From the NCBI GenBank assembly GCA_910586515.1, contig CAJUGL010000037.1:1-33993 (forward strand): a stretch of DNA of 33,993 nucleotides, in the 5' to 3' direction. A program made the position numbers and the translations under genes. The stretch is from an uncultured Acetatifactor sp. GTDB taxonomy: Bacteria; Bacillota; Clostridia; Lachnospirales; Lachnospiraceae. Of this stretch, positions 17,439 through 24,741 are shown piece after piece (position 1 is the first letter of the stretch; every line of letters begins with the position of its first letter). The notes under the pieces were generated by a model. That model made no database searches and had not been told where the DNA came from. It worked only from the letters and a program-made list of their open reading frames with translations.

Positions 17439-18809
17439 TCACTTCAGAAACATCCGCACCAATTTGTCCTTTTTCCCGCTGTAAGGCTGATACCGCAGGG
17501 GCAGATCAATCCAACCGTATTTCTTCAGCACGTTTTTCTCATGAGAAAAGGTTTCGAAGCTTCTGATGCCATGATACGAGCCCATGCCGCTGTTTCCCAC
17601 GCCCCCAAAGCCCATCCGGGAAGTGGCCAGATGCATGATGGTATCATTGATGCAGCCTCCCCCGAAGGAAACGCTTTCCAGAAATCGGTTTTCCGTATTC
17701 TTATCCCTGGTAAAAAGATAGGCCGCCAGGGGCTTCTCCCGCTCCCGCACAAAGGCAAATGCCTGCTCCATATCCTCAAAAGTCAGGACAGGCAGAACGG
17801 GACCGAAGATTTCCTCCTGCATTACGGCATCCTCCCCGGTTACGGAATCCATCACCGCCGGCGCAATCTGCAAAGCCTCCGGATCCGCCTCCCCGCCCCA
17901 TATAAGCTTCTGCGGATCCATCAGTCCCCTTATCCGGTCAAAATGCTTCCGGTTTATGATCTTGCCGTAATCCGGATTTTCCAGAGGTTTATCACCGTAC
18001 ATCCCCTTTACCGCAGGGATGAACTGCTCCAGAAAAGCATCCTTCACGGACTTGTGAATCAGCAGATAGTCCGGCGCCACACAAGTCTGCCCACAGTTCA
18101 GATACTTTCCGAAAGCGATTCTGGCAGCAGCCAGTTTTAAGTCCGCCGTCCGGTCCACAATACAGGGACTTTTCCCGCCCAGTTCCAGAGTCACCGGGGT
18201 AAGATGAGCCGCAGCCTTTTCCATCACCAGTTTTCCCACGGTAACGCCTCCGGTAAAGAAGATGTAATCAAACCGCTCCTCCAACAGGGCGCTGTTCTCC
18301 GCCCGTCCCCCTTCCACTACCGCCACATACTCCTCCGGAAAAACCTCCTGCACCAACTGCCGGATGGCCCCGGAGGTGGCCGGGGAATAGGCGGAGGGCT
18401 TCAGAATGCAGCAGTTTCCCGCCGCAATGGCCCCAATCATGGGCTCCACGCACAGCAGAAAAGGATAATTCCACGGGGACATGATCAGCACGCATCCATA
18501 GGGCTCCCTGACGGAAAAACTTCTGCCGTGGAAATTGGCCAGATCCGTCCCCCGCCTTTTGGGCCTGGCCCACCTTCTCAAATGCCTGATCTGATAAGAC
18601 AGCTCACTGAGTGTAAGCCCTACCTCACACATATAAGCCTCACTGGCGCTTTTCCCCAGATCCGCTTTCATGGCTTCGCAGAGTCCTGCCTCATGGGCCC
18701 GGATAGCCTGCTGCAGTTTCGTCAGCACCCGGATCCGGGCCTCCACATCCCCTGTGGCCCCGCTGCGGAAATATTGTCTCTGTTTTTTTACGATATCGCT
18801 GATTTCCAT
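17439..18809 (-). CDS. Aldehyde dehydrogenase, class 3-like
   Basis: 456 residues; oxidises aldehydes to acids with NAD(P). Visible are SPWNYPF (111-117), the KPSAYSPATS segment, FFTGGVTVGK (185-193), the catalytic glutamate in LELGGKSP (Glu209), and the catalytic cysteine in NCGQTC (Cys243); EEIFGPVLPV and SFGGGCIND follow. The C-terminal stretch IDLPLRYQPYSGKKDKL is typical of the class-3/YwdH-like group, which may be membrane-associated. The ATG at 18809 with AAAGGAACGG upstream is chosen; the gene overlaps the alcohol dehydrogenase by 22 bp, so the two are translationally coupled. Likely works with it on the same aldehyde pool. Confidence 0.95.
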   Translation of the reverse strand: MEISDIVKKQRQYFRSGATGDVEARIRVLTKLQQAIRAHEAGLCEAMKADLGKSASEAYMCEVGLTLSELSYQIRHLRRWARPKRRGTDLANFHGRSFSVREPYGCVLIMSPWNYPFLLCVEPMIGAIAAGNCCILKPSAYSPATSGAIRQLVQEVFPEEYVAVVEGGRAENSALLEERFDYIFFTGGVTVGKLVMEKAAAHLTPVTLELGGKSPCIVDRTADLKLAAARIAFGKYLNCGQTCVAPDYLLIHKSVKDAFLEQFIPAVKGMYGDKPLENPDYGKIINRKHFDRIRGLMDPQKLIWGGEADPEALQIAPAVMDSVTGEDAVMQEEIFGPVLPVLTFEDMEQAFAFVREREKPLAAYLFTRDKNTENRFLESVSFGGGCINDTIMHLATSRMGFGGVGNSGMGSYHGIRSFETFSHEKNVLKKYGWIDLPLRYQPYSGKKDKLVRMFLK

Positions 18810-20050
18810 TTTTGTCCGTTCCTTTCCGGCTGTTTTCCGCAGACCTTCTCCAGACCGCCGATCCTCCGGTACATGACTTCCAGTTCCTTTCTGTCCATCA
18901 GCCGGGGCACCGGGTATAGGGGATTGCTTTCCCTGTCCGCATGGGCTGCCATCCCGGGAATATCCTCCTGCCGGATTCCCTCTATGGTTTCCGGAATCTC
19001 CATGGAACGGTTCAGCTCCCGGATCCACCGGATAAAGGTTTCGGAAGCGGTATGATCATCCGCCTCCCTGCCTGCAATTTCACAGTTCCGCGCCAGCTGT
19101 CCCAGACGCTTCTCGCAGCTGACACCATATTCCTCCAGAAACCAGGGCAGAATCACGGCGTTGGCCAGGCCATGAGGCACGCCGTAACGCCCTCCCAGGG
19201 AATGGGCCACTCCATGAATGTATCCCACATAGGAACGGGTGAAGGCGATTCCCGCGCAATACGCGGCATACAGCATGCTCTCCCGGGCTTTTGCATCTTC
19301 CCCGTTGTCATAGGCCTGTTTCAGATTATCCCGAATCAGCCGCACTGCCGTCTCCGCCATCCTTTTTGTCAGCTTTGTGGTACTGCCGCCGATATAAGCT
19401 TCCACCGCATGGGTCAGGGCATCCATCCCTGTGGTGGCCGTTATATGCCGGGGCAGTCCGGTGGTTACCCGATAGTCCAGAACCGCATACCTGGGAATCA
19501 GGGAAAAATCATTTATGGGATACTTGTGATGGGTGGAAGCGTCCGTGATCACCGCCGCAAGGGTGGTTTCGCTTCCCGTGCCCGCAGTGGTGGGAATGAC
19601 TGCCAACATGGGCAGTTTTTTATGGATTTTCAGAAGTCCCCGCATCTTCCGCACCGGCTGACGGGGTTTTGCAATTCTGGCTCCTGCAGCCTTGGCACAG
19701 TCAATGGAAGAACCGCCTCCGAAAGCAATGACGGCGCTGCAGCCGTTCTCCAGGTAAACCCGTCTGGCCGCCTCCACATTGTCAATGGTCGGGTTCGGCA
19801 CCGTATCGTCATACAGCGTATAAGTGATTCCCGCCTTCTCCAGGGCATCCGTCAGCCCTTTGACCAGGCCCAGTCCCGAAATTCCCTTATCCGTGACAAT
19901 GAGCGCGGAAGTTTTCCCCTTCCTGGCCAGAACATTGCCCAATTCTTCCATATTATCCAATATCTCCGGCTCCCTGTAAGGCAGCACGGGAAGCGCGGCC
20001 CGGAAACAGAACTGAAAGGTTCTGCAATACATTTTCCTGATGGTATTCAT
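18788..20050 (-). CDS. Iron-containing alcohol dehydrogenase
   Basis: 420 residues of the group III (iron-dependent) alcohol dehydrogenases. NAD-binding motif FGGGSSIDCAKAAGAR (109-124), PTTAGTGSETT, and the metal ligands: Asp in AVLDYRVT, His in MDALTHAVEA, and the two His of HGVAHSLGGRYGVPHG. The ATG at 20050 has GAGG eight bases upstream; a GTG three codons earlier with AAAGGA is an alternative. It leads an operon with the aldehyde dehydrogenase and the epimerase-like gene. A promoter with a palindromic operator lies just upstream, so expression is probably controlled by a repressor not encoded nearby. Substrate not deducible. Confidence 0.95.
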   Translation of the reverse strand: MNTIRKMYCRTFQFCFRAALPVLPYREPEILDNMEELGNVLARKGKTSALIVTDKGISGLGLVKGLTDALEKAGITYTLYDDTVPNPTIDNVEAARRVYLENGCSAVIAFGGGSSIDCAKAAGARIAKPRQPVRKMRGLLKIHKKLPMLAVIPTTAGTGSETTLAAVITDASTHHKYPINDFSLIPRYAVLDYRVTTGLPRHITATTGMDALTHAVEAYIGGSTTKLTKRMAETAVRLIRDNLKQAYDNGEDAKARESMLYAAYCAGIAFTRSYVGYIHGVAHSLGGRYGVPHGLANAVILPWFLEEYGVSCEKRLGQLARNCEIAGREADDHTASETFIRWIRELNRSMEIPETIEGIRQEDIPGMAAHADRESNPLYPVPRLMDRKELEVMYRRIGGLEKVCGKQPERNGQKWKSAIS

Positions 20051-20072
20051 CCTTTTCACCTCAAAATCCTTT

Positions 20073-20120
20073 ATAGTTTGAAACTCAAACTATTTTACCA
20101 CCAGTAATTCCGCTTATCAA
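20073..20120 (-). promoter_or_regulatory. Promoter and palindromic operator of the adh-aldh operon
   Basis: On the minus strand TTGATA (20120-20115), 17-bp spacer, TAAAAT (20097-20092). The palindrome ATAGTTTGA-AAC-TCAAACTAT (20073-20093) has perfect 9-bp arms; it begins on the last bases of the -10 box and covers the transcription start. This is the layout of a repressor operator, of a size and symmetry fitting a MarR- or TetR-like dimer. The regulator is unknown. Confidence 0.85.
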
Positions 20121-20196
20121 GCATATTATTGCCTAAAATTTCCGCATAATTATAGCAAATTCCGCTAAATCTGCCTCCTGTGTCTTCCCACTGGGT

Positions 20197-20388
20197 TTAC
20201 CTGTCCTTTAATGCTGCCTGTGCGCAGTCTTCCGACATGGCATAATAGGTCTGAAGTTTATCCGCTATTGCCTCCTCCGTTGCGCCCTCATCCCTGTGGG
20301 ACCGGATAAAAATACGGATCCCCTCCGGCAGAAAACAGGCGAATACAGACACTCCCGCTTCTGCCCTTTTCATGTTTCTTTTATCCAT
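20197..20388 (-). CDS. Small protein of unknown function
   Basis: 63 residues: a basic N-terminus (MDKRNMKRAEAG), a short hydrophobic stretch (VSVFACFLPEGIRIFI) and an acidic helical tail (DEGATEEAIADKLQTYYAMS). No family recognised. There is no good Shine-Dalgarno sequence before the ATG (GGAAAATAGT only). In favour of a real gene: a strong promoter with an inverted repeat is placed 95 bp upstream on the same strand (20483-20511), and no other gene could use it except the adh operon, which has its own. It could be a small regulatory protein, or chance. Confidence 0.42.
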   Translation of the reverse strand: MDKRNMKRAEAGVSVFACFLPEGIRIFIRSHRDEGATEEAIADKLQTYYAMSEDCAQAALKDR

Positions 20389-20451
20389 ACTATTTTCCAG
20401 TGAAAAACAGCAGAAACGCTATTAAACCTTAGAAATAACGAAATTCAGACT

Positions 20452-20473
20452 AAAGGAAAATACCTTTTCCTTT
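20452..20473. repeat. Inverted repeat just downstream of a promoter
   Basis: AAAGGAAAA-TACC-TTTTCCTTT has perfect 9-bp arms and lies at about +3 to +25 of the leftward promoter at 20483-20511. The direct repeats AAATTCAGA (20441-20449 and 20477-20485) flank it. Candidate operator or leader hairpin. Confidence 0.6.
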
Positions 20474-20482
20474 CATAAATTC

Positions 20483-20511
20483 AGAATAATACAAGCAACG
20501 GCAATTGTCAA
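20483..20511 (-). promoter_or_regulatory. Strong promoter ahead of the small gene
   Basis: On the minus strand TTGACA (20511-20506), 17-bp spacer, TATTCT (20488-20483). It faces the small open frame at 20197-20388. Confidence 0.65.
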
Positions 20512-20563
20512 GACGAACTTTCCGAAAAAATCCCGAAAAATAGGGCTGTTACACACTCTGGTA

Positions 20564-20592
20564 TTGATTGTGTCTCTGCCTGACTGTATAAT
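20564..20592 (+). promoter_or_regulatory. Promoter of the lipoprotein gene
   Basis: TTGATT (20564-20569), 17-bp spacer, perfect TATAAT (20587-20592), 84 bp before the lipoprotein start codon. Confidence 0.75.
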
Positions 20593-20676
20593 AGAAGCAG
20601 CAACTGGTGTGACAAAGGCTGCTGAGGTGCAGAACAGCTCTTTGGCAGAATGCGGTTCTAATCAAGAGGAGACGCT

Positions 20677-22824
20677 ATGAAAAGATTACGATTATGGACA
20701 GTTGCCCTTCTGCTCTGTGCAGTTCTCTCGGCCTGCGGGGGCGAAGAAGCAGGGGCGACGGCGGAGAGCATGTGGAAAGGCGGTATACCGGAGGAGGGAA
20801 TGTCCGCCCTGGCGGAGCGGACGGAATACTATGACCTTACATTGAAACAGGAAGAACTCTTTGATTTGGAACTGTGGGATCAAAATGTTCATGACGAGTT
20901 CCCTCATTGGGTAATTTATTCAGGCGGCACGGTTTATCTCCCTCTGGGGAGCCAGTTTTATCAAGGGGAGCCGGTGCAGCTGTGGGCAGAATCAAGTTCA
21001 AAAGGCACTGACATTTATTTATACGGGAGGGACGGAACCGGCCGGCTTGTGCTGGAAGGCGTGCCCAATGCCTATGCCTCTTACGGCGACAAGAGTCAGT
21101 GGTATATTGACGAAGCGGGCGATTTCTATTGTCGGAGCGTGCGTATTTCCGAGATCAACGGGGAACGGGTCCTGCAGGGCGTCTGGGTAAAAATTCTTTC
21201 CTCCGGTGAGATCCTTCCTGAAAATAAGCTGGAACCAGAGATGACCGTAAAAGACATCTGTCAGACAAAGGACGGAAGAGTGTATCTGCTGCTGGAAAAC
21301 ATGGAACAGGAAAATTTTCTGGAGGAGGTGGACACTGCTACAGGGCAGGCTATTCCAGAGTCCCGGGTGGAAATACCCCTGCAGTTTCAGGTAGCCATTG
21401 GGGATGGGGGCGACCTTCCGGCAGTGATGGGCAGTGATCTGGAAGATCCCAGCCGCAGGATTGTGAGGATGAATCCGGCAGAGGAAACCCTGTCTCTTGC
21501 ACTGTCCTTTACCGGTACTTCCTACGAACCGTACATGCATTTGAGTCTGCAGGATTTTCAGGTGCTGGAAGACGGCAGTGTGGAGCTTTTGTGGACCCAG
21601 CGCGATGGGACCGGCGGGCTCCTGGAACAGCTGAAGATGGAAAAGGTGGAAAAGGAGGTTCTTGTTTTGCGGGGAATATTCTGGCATGACGAATGGCTTA
21701 CCCGCAAAATATATAAGTTTAACAGTGAAAACAGTGAGTATCACGTGATCCTGGAGGACGGTGCGGACAGTGATGACTGGGAGGATTTTTTCAGGCTCAC
21801 CAGTGTTCAGATCGGTGCGGGAAAGGGGCCGGATATTCTGGGCGGGGGTTCCCTGCCCCAGGGGTATGTCAGCGGAATGCTGGAAAAGGAAGCCCTGGAA
21901 GATCTTGCACCGTATATGGCGGCGTCCGGTATCCGGGAAGAGGACTATTTTCCCCCTACATTTGCTACCTGGCGGCAGGGAGATAAGATTTACGGTGTGA
22001 ATTCCAGGATCAGCCTCTTGGGGGAAATGATTGATGCGGAAGTCCTGGGAAGCAAGGAGATACCGGATATCGAGACCCTTGCAGATGCCCTGCTTGCCCT
22101 GGAAAAGGATGGGGTATACTATGAGGGATGGGGCTCCGGACAGATATTGGAATCTTTTTTAAGAGGGACGGACAGTCTCTGGGGGATGGTAGATTGGGAA
22201 AACGGAACCTGCAATTTTCATACACCCTTGTTTGGAAAGCTGTTGGAGGCGGCCAGGAGGCATTGTGACGACGGCAGGAAGAATCCGGAATCGACCATGG
22301 TGACCAGGAGATACATTGACTGCCTGCTGGATTACGGCAGGAACTCCGAAGGGAAAGTGACCTGCGGGGTTCTGTTTGACGACGGCTGCTATGTGGCTTC
22401 CCTGCCTTCCTTTACCCTGGCAGTGAATGCCAAGTCCCCCCATAAGGACGGAGCCTGGGCGTTTATCCTTTCTCTGATCAGTGAAGAGGCTCAGTTACAG
22501 GATATGGAATATCACGAGGTACCGGTAAACAGAAAGGCCTATGCGGAATGGATGGACTGGTGTATCTATGAGCTGACGGAGGTAAAACTGGTAAACGGAG
22601 CCCATCATTATCCCTCCTATTATGGCACGGATGTTTCGGAAGAAAGACATGAGGAGTTCTTAAAAGAATTGGAGAGCGCCAGGCCCATGCCTGTGAGAAC
22701 AGCGCCCATTATCGACATCATTCTTGAGGAGGCAGAAGACTACTTCAGGGGATACAAGAATGCGGAGGAAATAAGCCGGATCGTGGGCAATCGGGTACAG
22801 CTGTACTTGGATGAACACAAATAA
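20677..22824 (+). CDS. Large lipoprotein with solute-binding-protein-like C-terminal half
   Basis: 715 residues, with a lipoprotein signal peptide: basic start, hydrophobic core and lipobox LSAC with Cys20, so anchored on the outer face of the membrane. Residues about 30-340 are beta-rich with no motif I know. From about 345 the sequence looks like an extracellular solute-binding protein of the sugar-binding (SBP type 1) fold: AGKGPDILGGGSLPQGYV, LEDLAPYMAASGI, GDKIYGVNSRISLLG and AVNAKSPHKDGAWAFI are typical segments. Usual SBPs have 400-550 residues, so the N-terminal region is an addition. No import permease lies nearby; the gene converges on ABC pair 2 with 48 bp between the stops. It has AGAGGAGA before the ATG and its own promoter. 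Ligand unknown. Confidence 0.85.
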   Translation: MKRLRLWTVALLLCAVLSACGGEEAGATAESMWKGGIPEEGMSALAERTEYYDLTLKQEELFDLELWDQNVHDEFPHWVIYSGGTVYLPLGSQFYQGEPVQLWAESSSKGTDIYLYGRDGTGRLVLEGVPNAYASYGDKSQWYIDEAGDFYCRSVRISEINGERVLQGVWVKILSSGEILPENKLEPEMTVKDICQTKDGRVYLLLENMEQENFLEEVDTATGQAIPESRVEIPLQFQVAIGDGGDLPAVMGSDLEDPSRRIVRMNPAEETLSLALSFTGTSYEPYMHLSLQDFQVLEDGSVELLWTQRDGTGGLLEQLKMEKVEKEVLVLRGIFWHDEWLTRKIYKFNSENSEYHVILEDGADSDDWEDFFRLTSVQIGAGKGPDILGGGSLPQGYVSGMLEKEALEDLAPYMAASGIREEDYFPPTFATWRQGDKIYGVNSRISLLGEMIDAEVLGSKEIPDIETLADALLALEKDGVYYEGWGSGQILESFLRGTDSLWGMVDWENGTCNFHTPLFGKLLEAARRHCDDGRKNPESTMVTRRYIDCLLDYGRNSEGKVTCGVLFDDGCYVASLPSFTLAVNAKSPHKDGAWAFILSLISEEAQLQDMEYHEVPVNRKAYAEWMDWCIYELTEVKLVNGAHHYPSYYGTDVSEERHEEFLKELESARPMPVRTAPIIDIILEEAEDYFRGYKNAEEISRIVGNRVQLYLDEHK

Positions 22825-22872
22825 CAATCCCAATCGCCAGGGAACAGATCCGGCAGATTCTATTTATCCCTC

Positions 22873-24741
22873 TTACTCCGGAACGACACAGTCCTTCTCG
22901 CCCTTCTGATAATACTGGGCCTGGGCCGTCCACAGCTCATAATACTTCCCTCCGGTCTCCGCCATCAGGGATTCATGATTCCCCCGCTGCACCATCCGGC
23001 CTTCATGGAACACCGCAATATCTCCGCAGAACCGGCAGGAAGACATCCGGTGAGAAATGTACACCGTAGTCCGGTCTGCCACCAAATCATTGAACCGCTT
23101 GTAAATCTCATACTCCGCTTTGGGGTCCAGTGCTGCTGTGGGCTCATCCAGCAGCACAAAGGGCGCTCCCTTGTAAACAGCTCTTGCCAGAGCAATCTTC
23201 TGGGCCTCTCCGCCGGATATCTCCACACCGTTTTCATCAAAATCCCGATACAAAATTGTCTCTACGCCATTCTTATGCCGCTGCAGGAATTCCTCCAGTC
23301 CGGCCTTTTCCAGGGTGCTTCGAACCTTTTCCTCCCCATAGGTTTCCTCCACTGCCACATTTTCCCCCAAAGTAAAGGAAAACAGCTTAAAGTCCTGGAA
23401 CACCACGGAAAACAGGCTCAGGTATTCCTGATAATCATAGCGCCGGATATCGATGCCGTTCATGGTGATCACCCCTTCCGTAGGATCGTACAGACGGCAC
23501 AGAAGCTTAATAAAAGTAGACTTGCCGCTGCCGTTCATGCCCACTACAGCCATCTTCTCCCCCACCGTAAATTCCATATTGATATCCTTCAGGGCATAAG
23601 TTTCACTGCCCGGATAACGGAAAGAGACATGCTCGAAAGCAATCCGGTACTCTCCGTCCACCCTTTTTTCCACCGGCAGACAGCCCTTACGCATATGGCT
23701 TGGCGTATCCAAAAATTCGAAATACCGCTCCAGGTAATCCGCGTTGAACCACATAGTCACTCCCGCGGACCAGAACGCCCGCAGATTTTGCATAAACAGC
23801 TCAATACTCCGGCTGTACTGGGTCATGCCGCCTACAGTGATCTTCCCCATAAGCGCTGCAAAACCTGTCAGGCAATAAGTCATGGCCACGGTCCCCTCCG
23901 CTGCAAAACCGGAGAACATACTGTAAGGAATCCCCCTCCGGCTCCGCCGATCCAGAGTTCTGTCGTTAAAATGATGTGTTTTCATCAGTTTGTCGATCAT
24001 CAGCTTCCCCAGCCGGTAAATCCGAATCTCCTTCCCCCGTTCATACTGATTCAGATAATCCAGGAAACCGTCCCTCTGAATGCAGTTTTCACTGATGGAT
24101 TTGTTACACTCCAGCCAGATTTCATTGCGCTTCGCCTGACACTTCCCGCTAACCCAGATTCCCAAGGCCACAGTCAGCACAAAAAGCGCCATCAAAACTC
24201 CGTAATCACGCATCTGCACCAAAAGCTCCCACACCATGGCCGCAGACAGTGCCATTCCCGCCAGACTGCTCAGAAATTCCGCCAGACACAAGGGTAATTC
24301 CGTCAGATTCTTTCCGTCGTTAAATGTCTCCCGCACCACCCGCTTGTAAAGCATATGAATCCGCTCCTCCTCCAGCAGGCTGTAATCCAGTTCCATTACC
24401 TTACGGGCAAAAATCATATGCTGTTTCTGGGAAAACTCAAAACTCTTGTGGCTGCATGTGATATCCAGAAAACTCCCCAGAAACTGCAGCGCCAAATTCC
24501 CGCCCAGCAGCAGGGCCGCATACAAAATCAGATGATTCAGGGATCTGTCTCCCAATATTTCGTCCAGGAGCCTTGCCGAAAACCAGATCCCCCAGTAAGG
24601 TATACAGACCCATAATATCCAGCTTCCGGTCTGAGCCGCCATGTAGGCTCCGGCCTCTCTGCACGCAAGCCCTATGGCCCGCTTATAAATCCCCAGAACT
24701 TTCTTCCCTTTTCCTTTTTCTCTCTTTTCAGCCGCTGACAT
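22873..24741 (-). CDS. ABC exporter half-transporter, second gene of pair 2
   Basis: 622 residues: membrane domain (about 15-360) and ATPase domain with Walker A GMNGSGKST (401-409), Q-loop VFQDFKLF, signature SGGEAQK (509-515), Walker B VLLDEPTA and H-loop SHRMSSCRFCG. It is the counterpart of the second gene of pair 1 (7764-9668), sharing the same signature and the closing pattern QAQYYQKG/QAQHYAGEG. The start ATG overlaps the upstream partner by 14 bp, with GGGAGG nine bases before it, so the subunits are made together. Heterodimeric exporter subunit; substrate unknown. No terminator seen between it and the convergent lipoprotein gene. Confidence 0.93.
   Translation of the reverse strand: MSAAEKREKGKGKKVLGIYKRAIGLACREAGAYMAAQTGSWILWVCIPYWGIWFSARLLDEILGDRSLNHLILYAALLLGGNLALQFLGSFLDITCSHKSFEFSQKQHMIFARKVMELDYSLLEEERIHMLYKRVVRETFNDGKNLTELPLCLAEFLSSLAGMALSAAMVWELLVQMRDYGVLMALFVLTVALGIWVSGKCQAKRNEIWLECNKSISENCIQRDGFLDYLNQYERGKEIRIYRLGKLMIDKLMKTHHFNDRTLDRRSRRGIPYSMFSGFAAEGTVAMTYCLTGFAALMGKITVGGMTQYSRSIELFMQNLRAFWSAGVTMWFNADYLERYFEFLDTPSHMRKGCLPVEKRVDGEYRIAFEHVSFRYPGSETYALKDINMEFTVGEKMAVVGMNGSGKSTFIKLLCRLYDPTEGVITMNGIDIRRYDYQEYLSLFSVVFQDFKLFSFTLGENVAVEETYGEEKVRSTLEKAGLEEFLQRHKNGVETILYRDFDENGVEISGGEAQKIALARAVYKGAPFVLLDEPTAALDPKAEYEIYKRFNDLVADRTTVYISHRMSSCRFCGDIAVFHEGRMVQRGNHESLMAETGGKYYELWTAQAQYYQKGEKDCVVPE

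Noticed and set aside
22975..24297. 440-codon open frame opposite the second gene of ABC pair 2
   Set aside because: Lies wholly antisense to a clear ABC exporter gene; rich in His, Gln and Pro as expected for a shadow.
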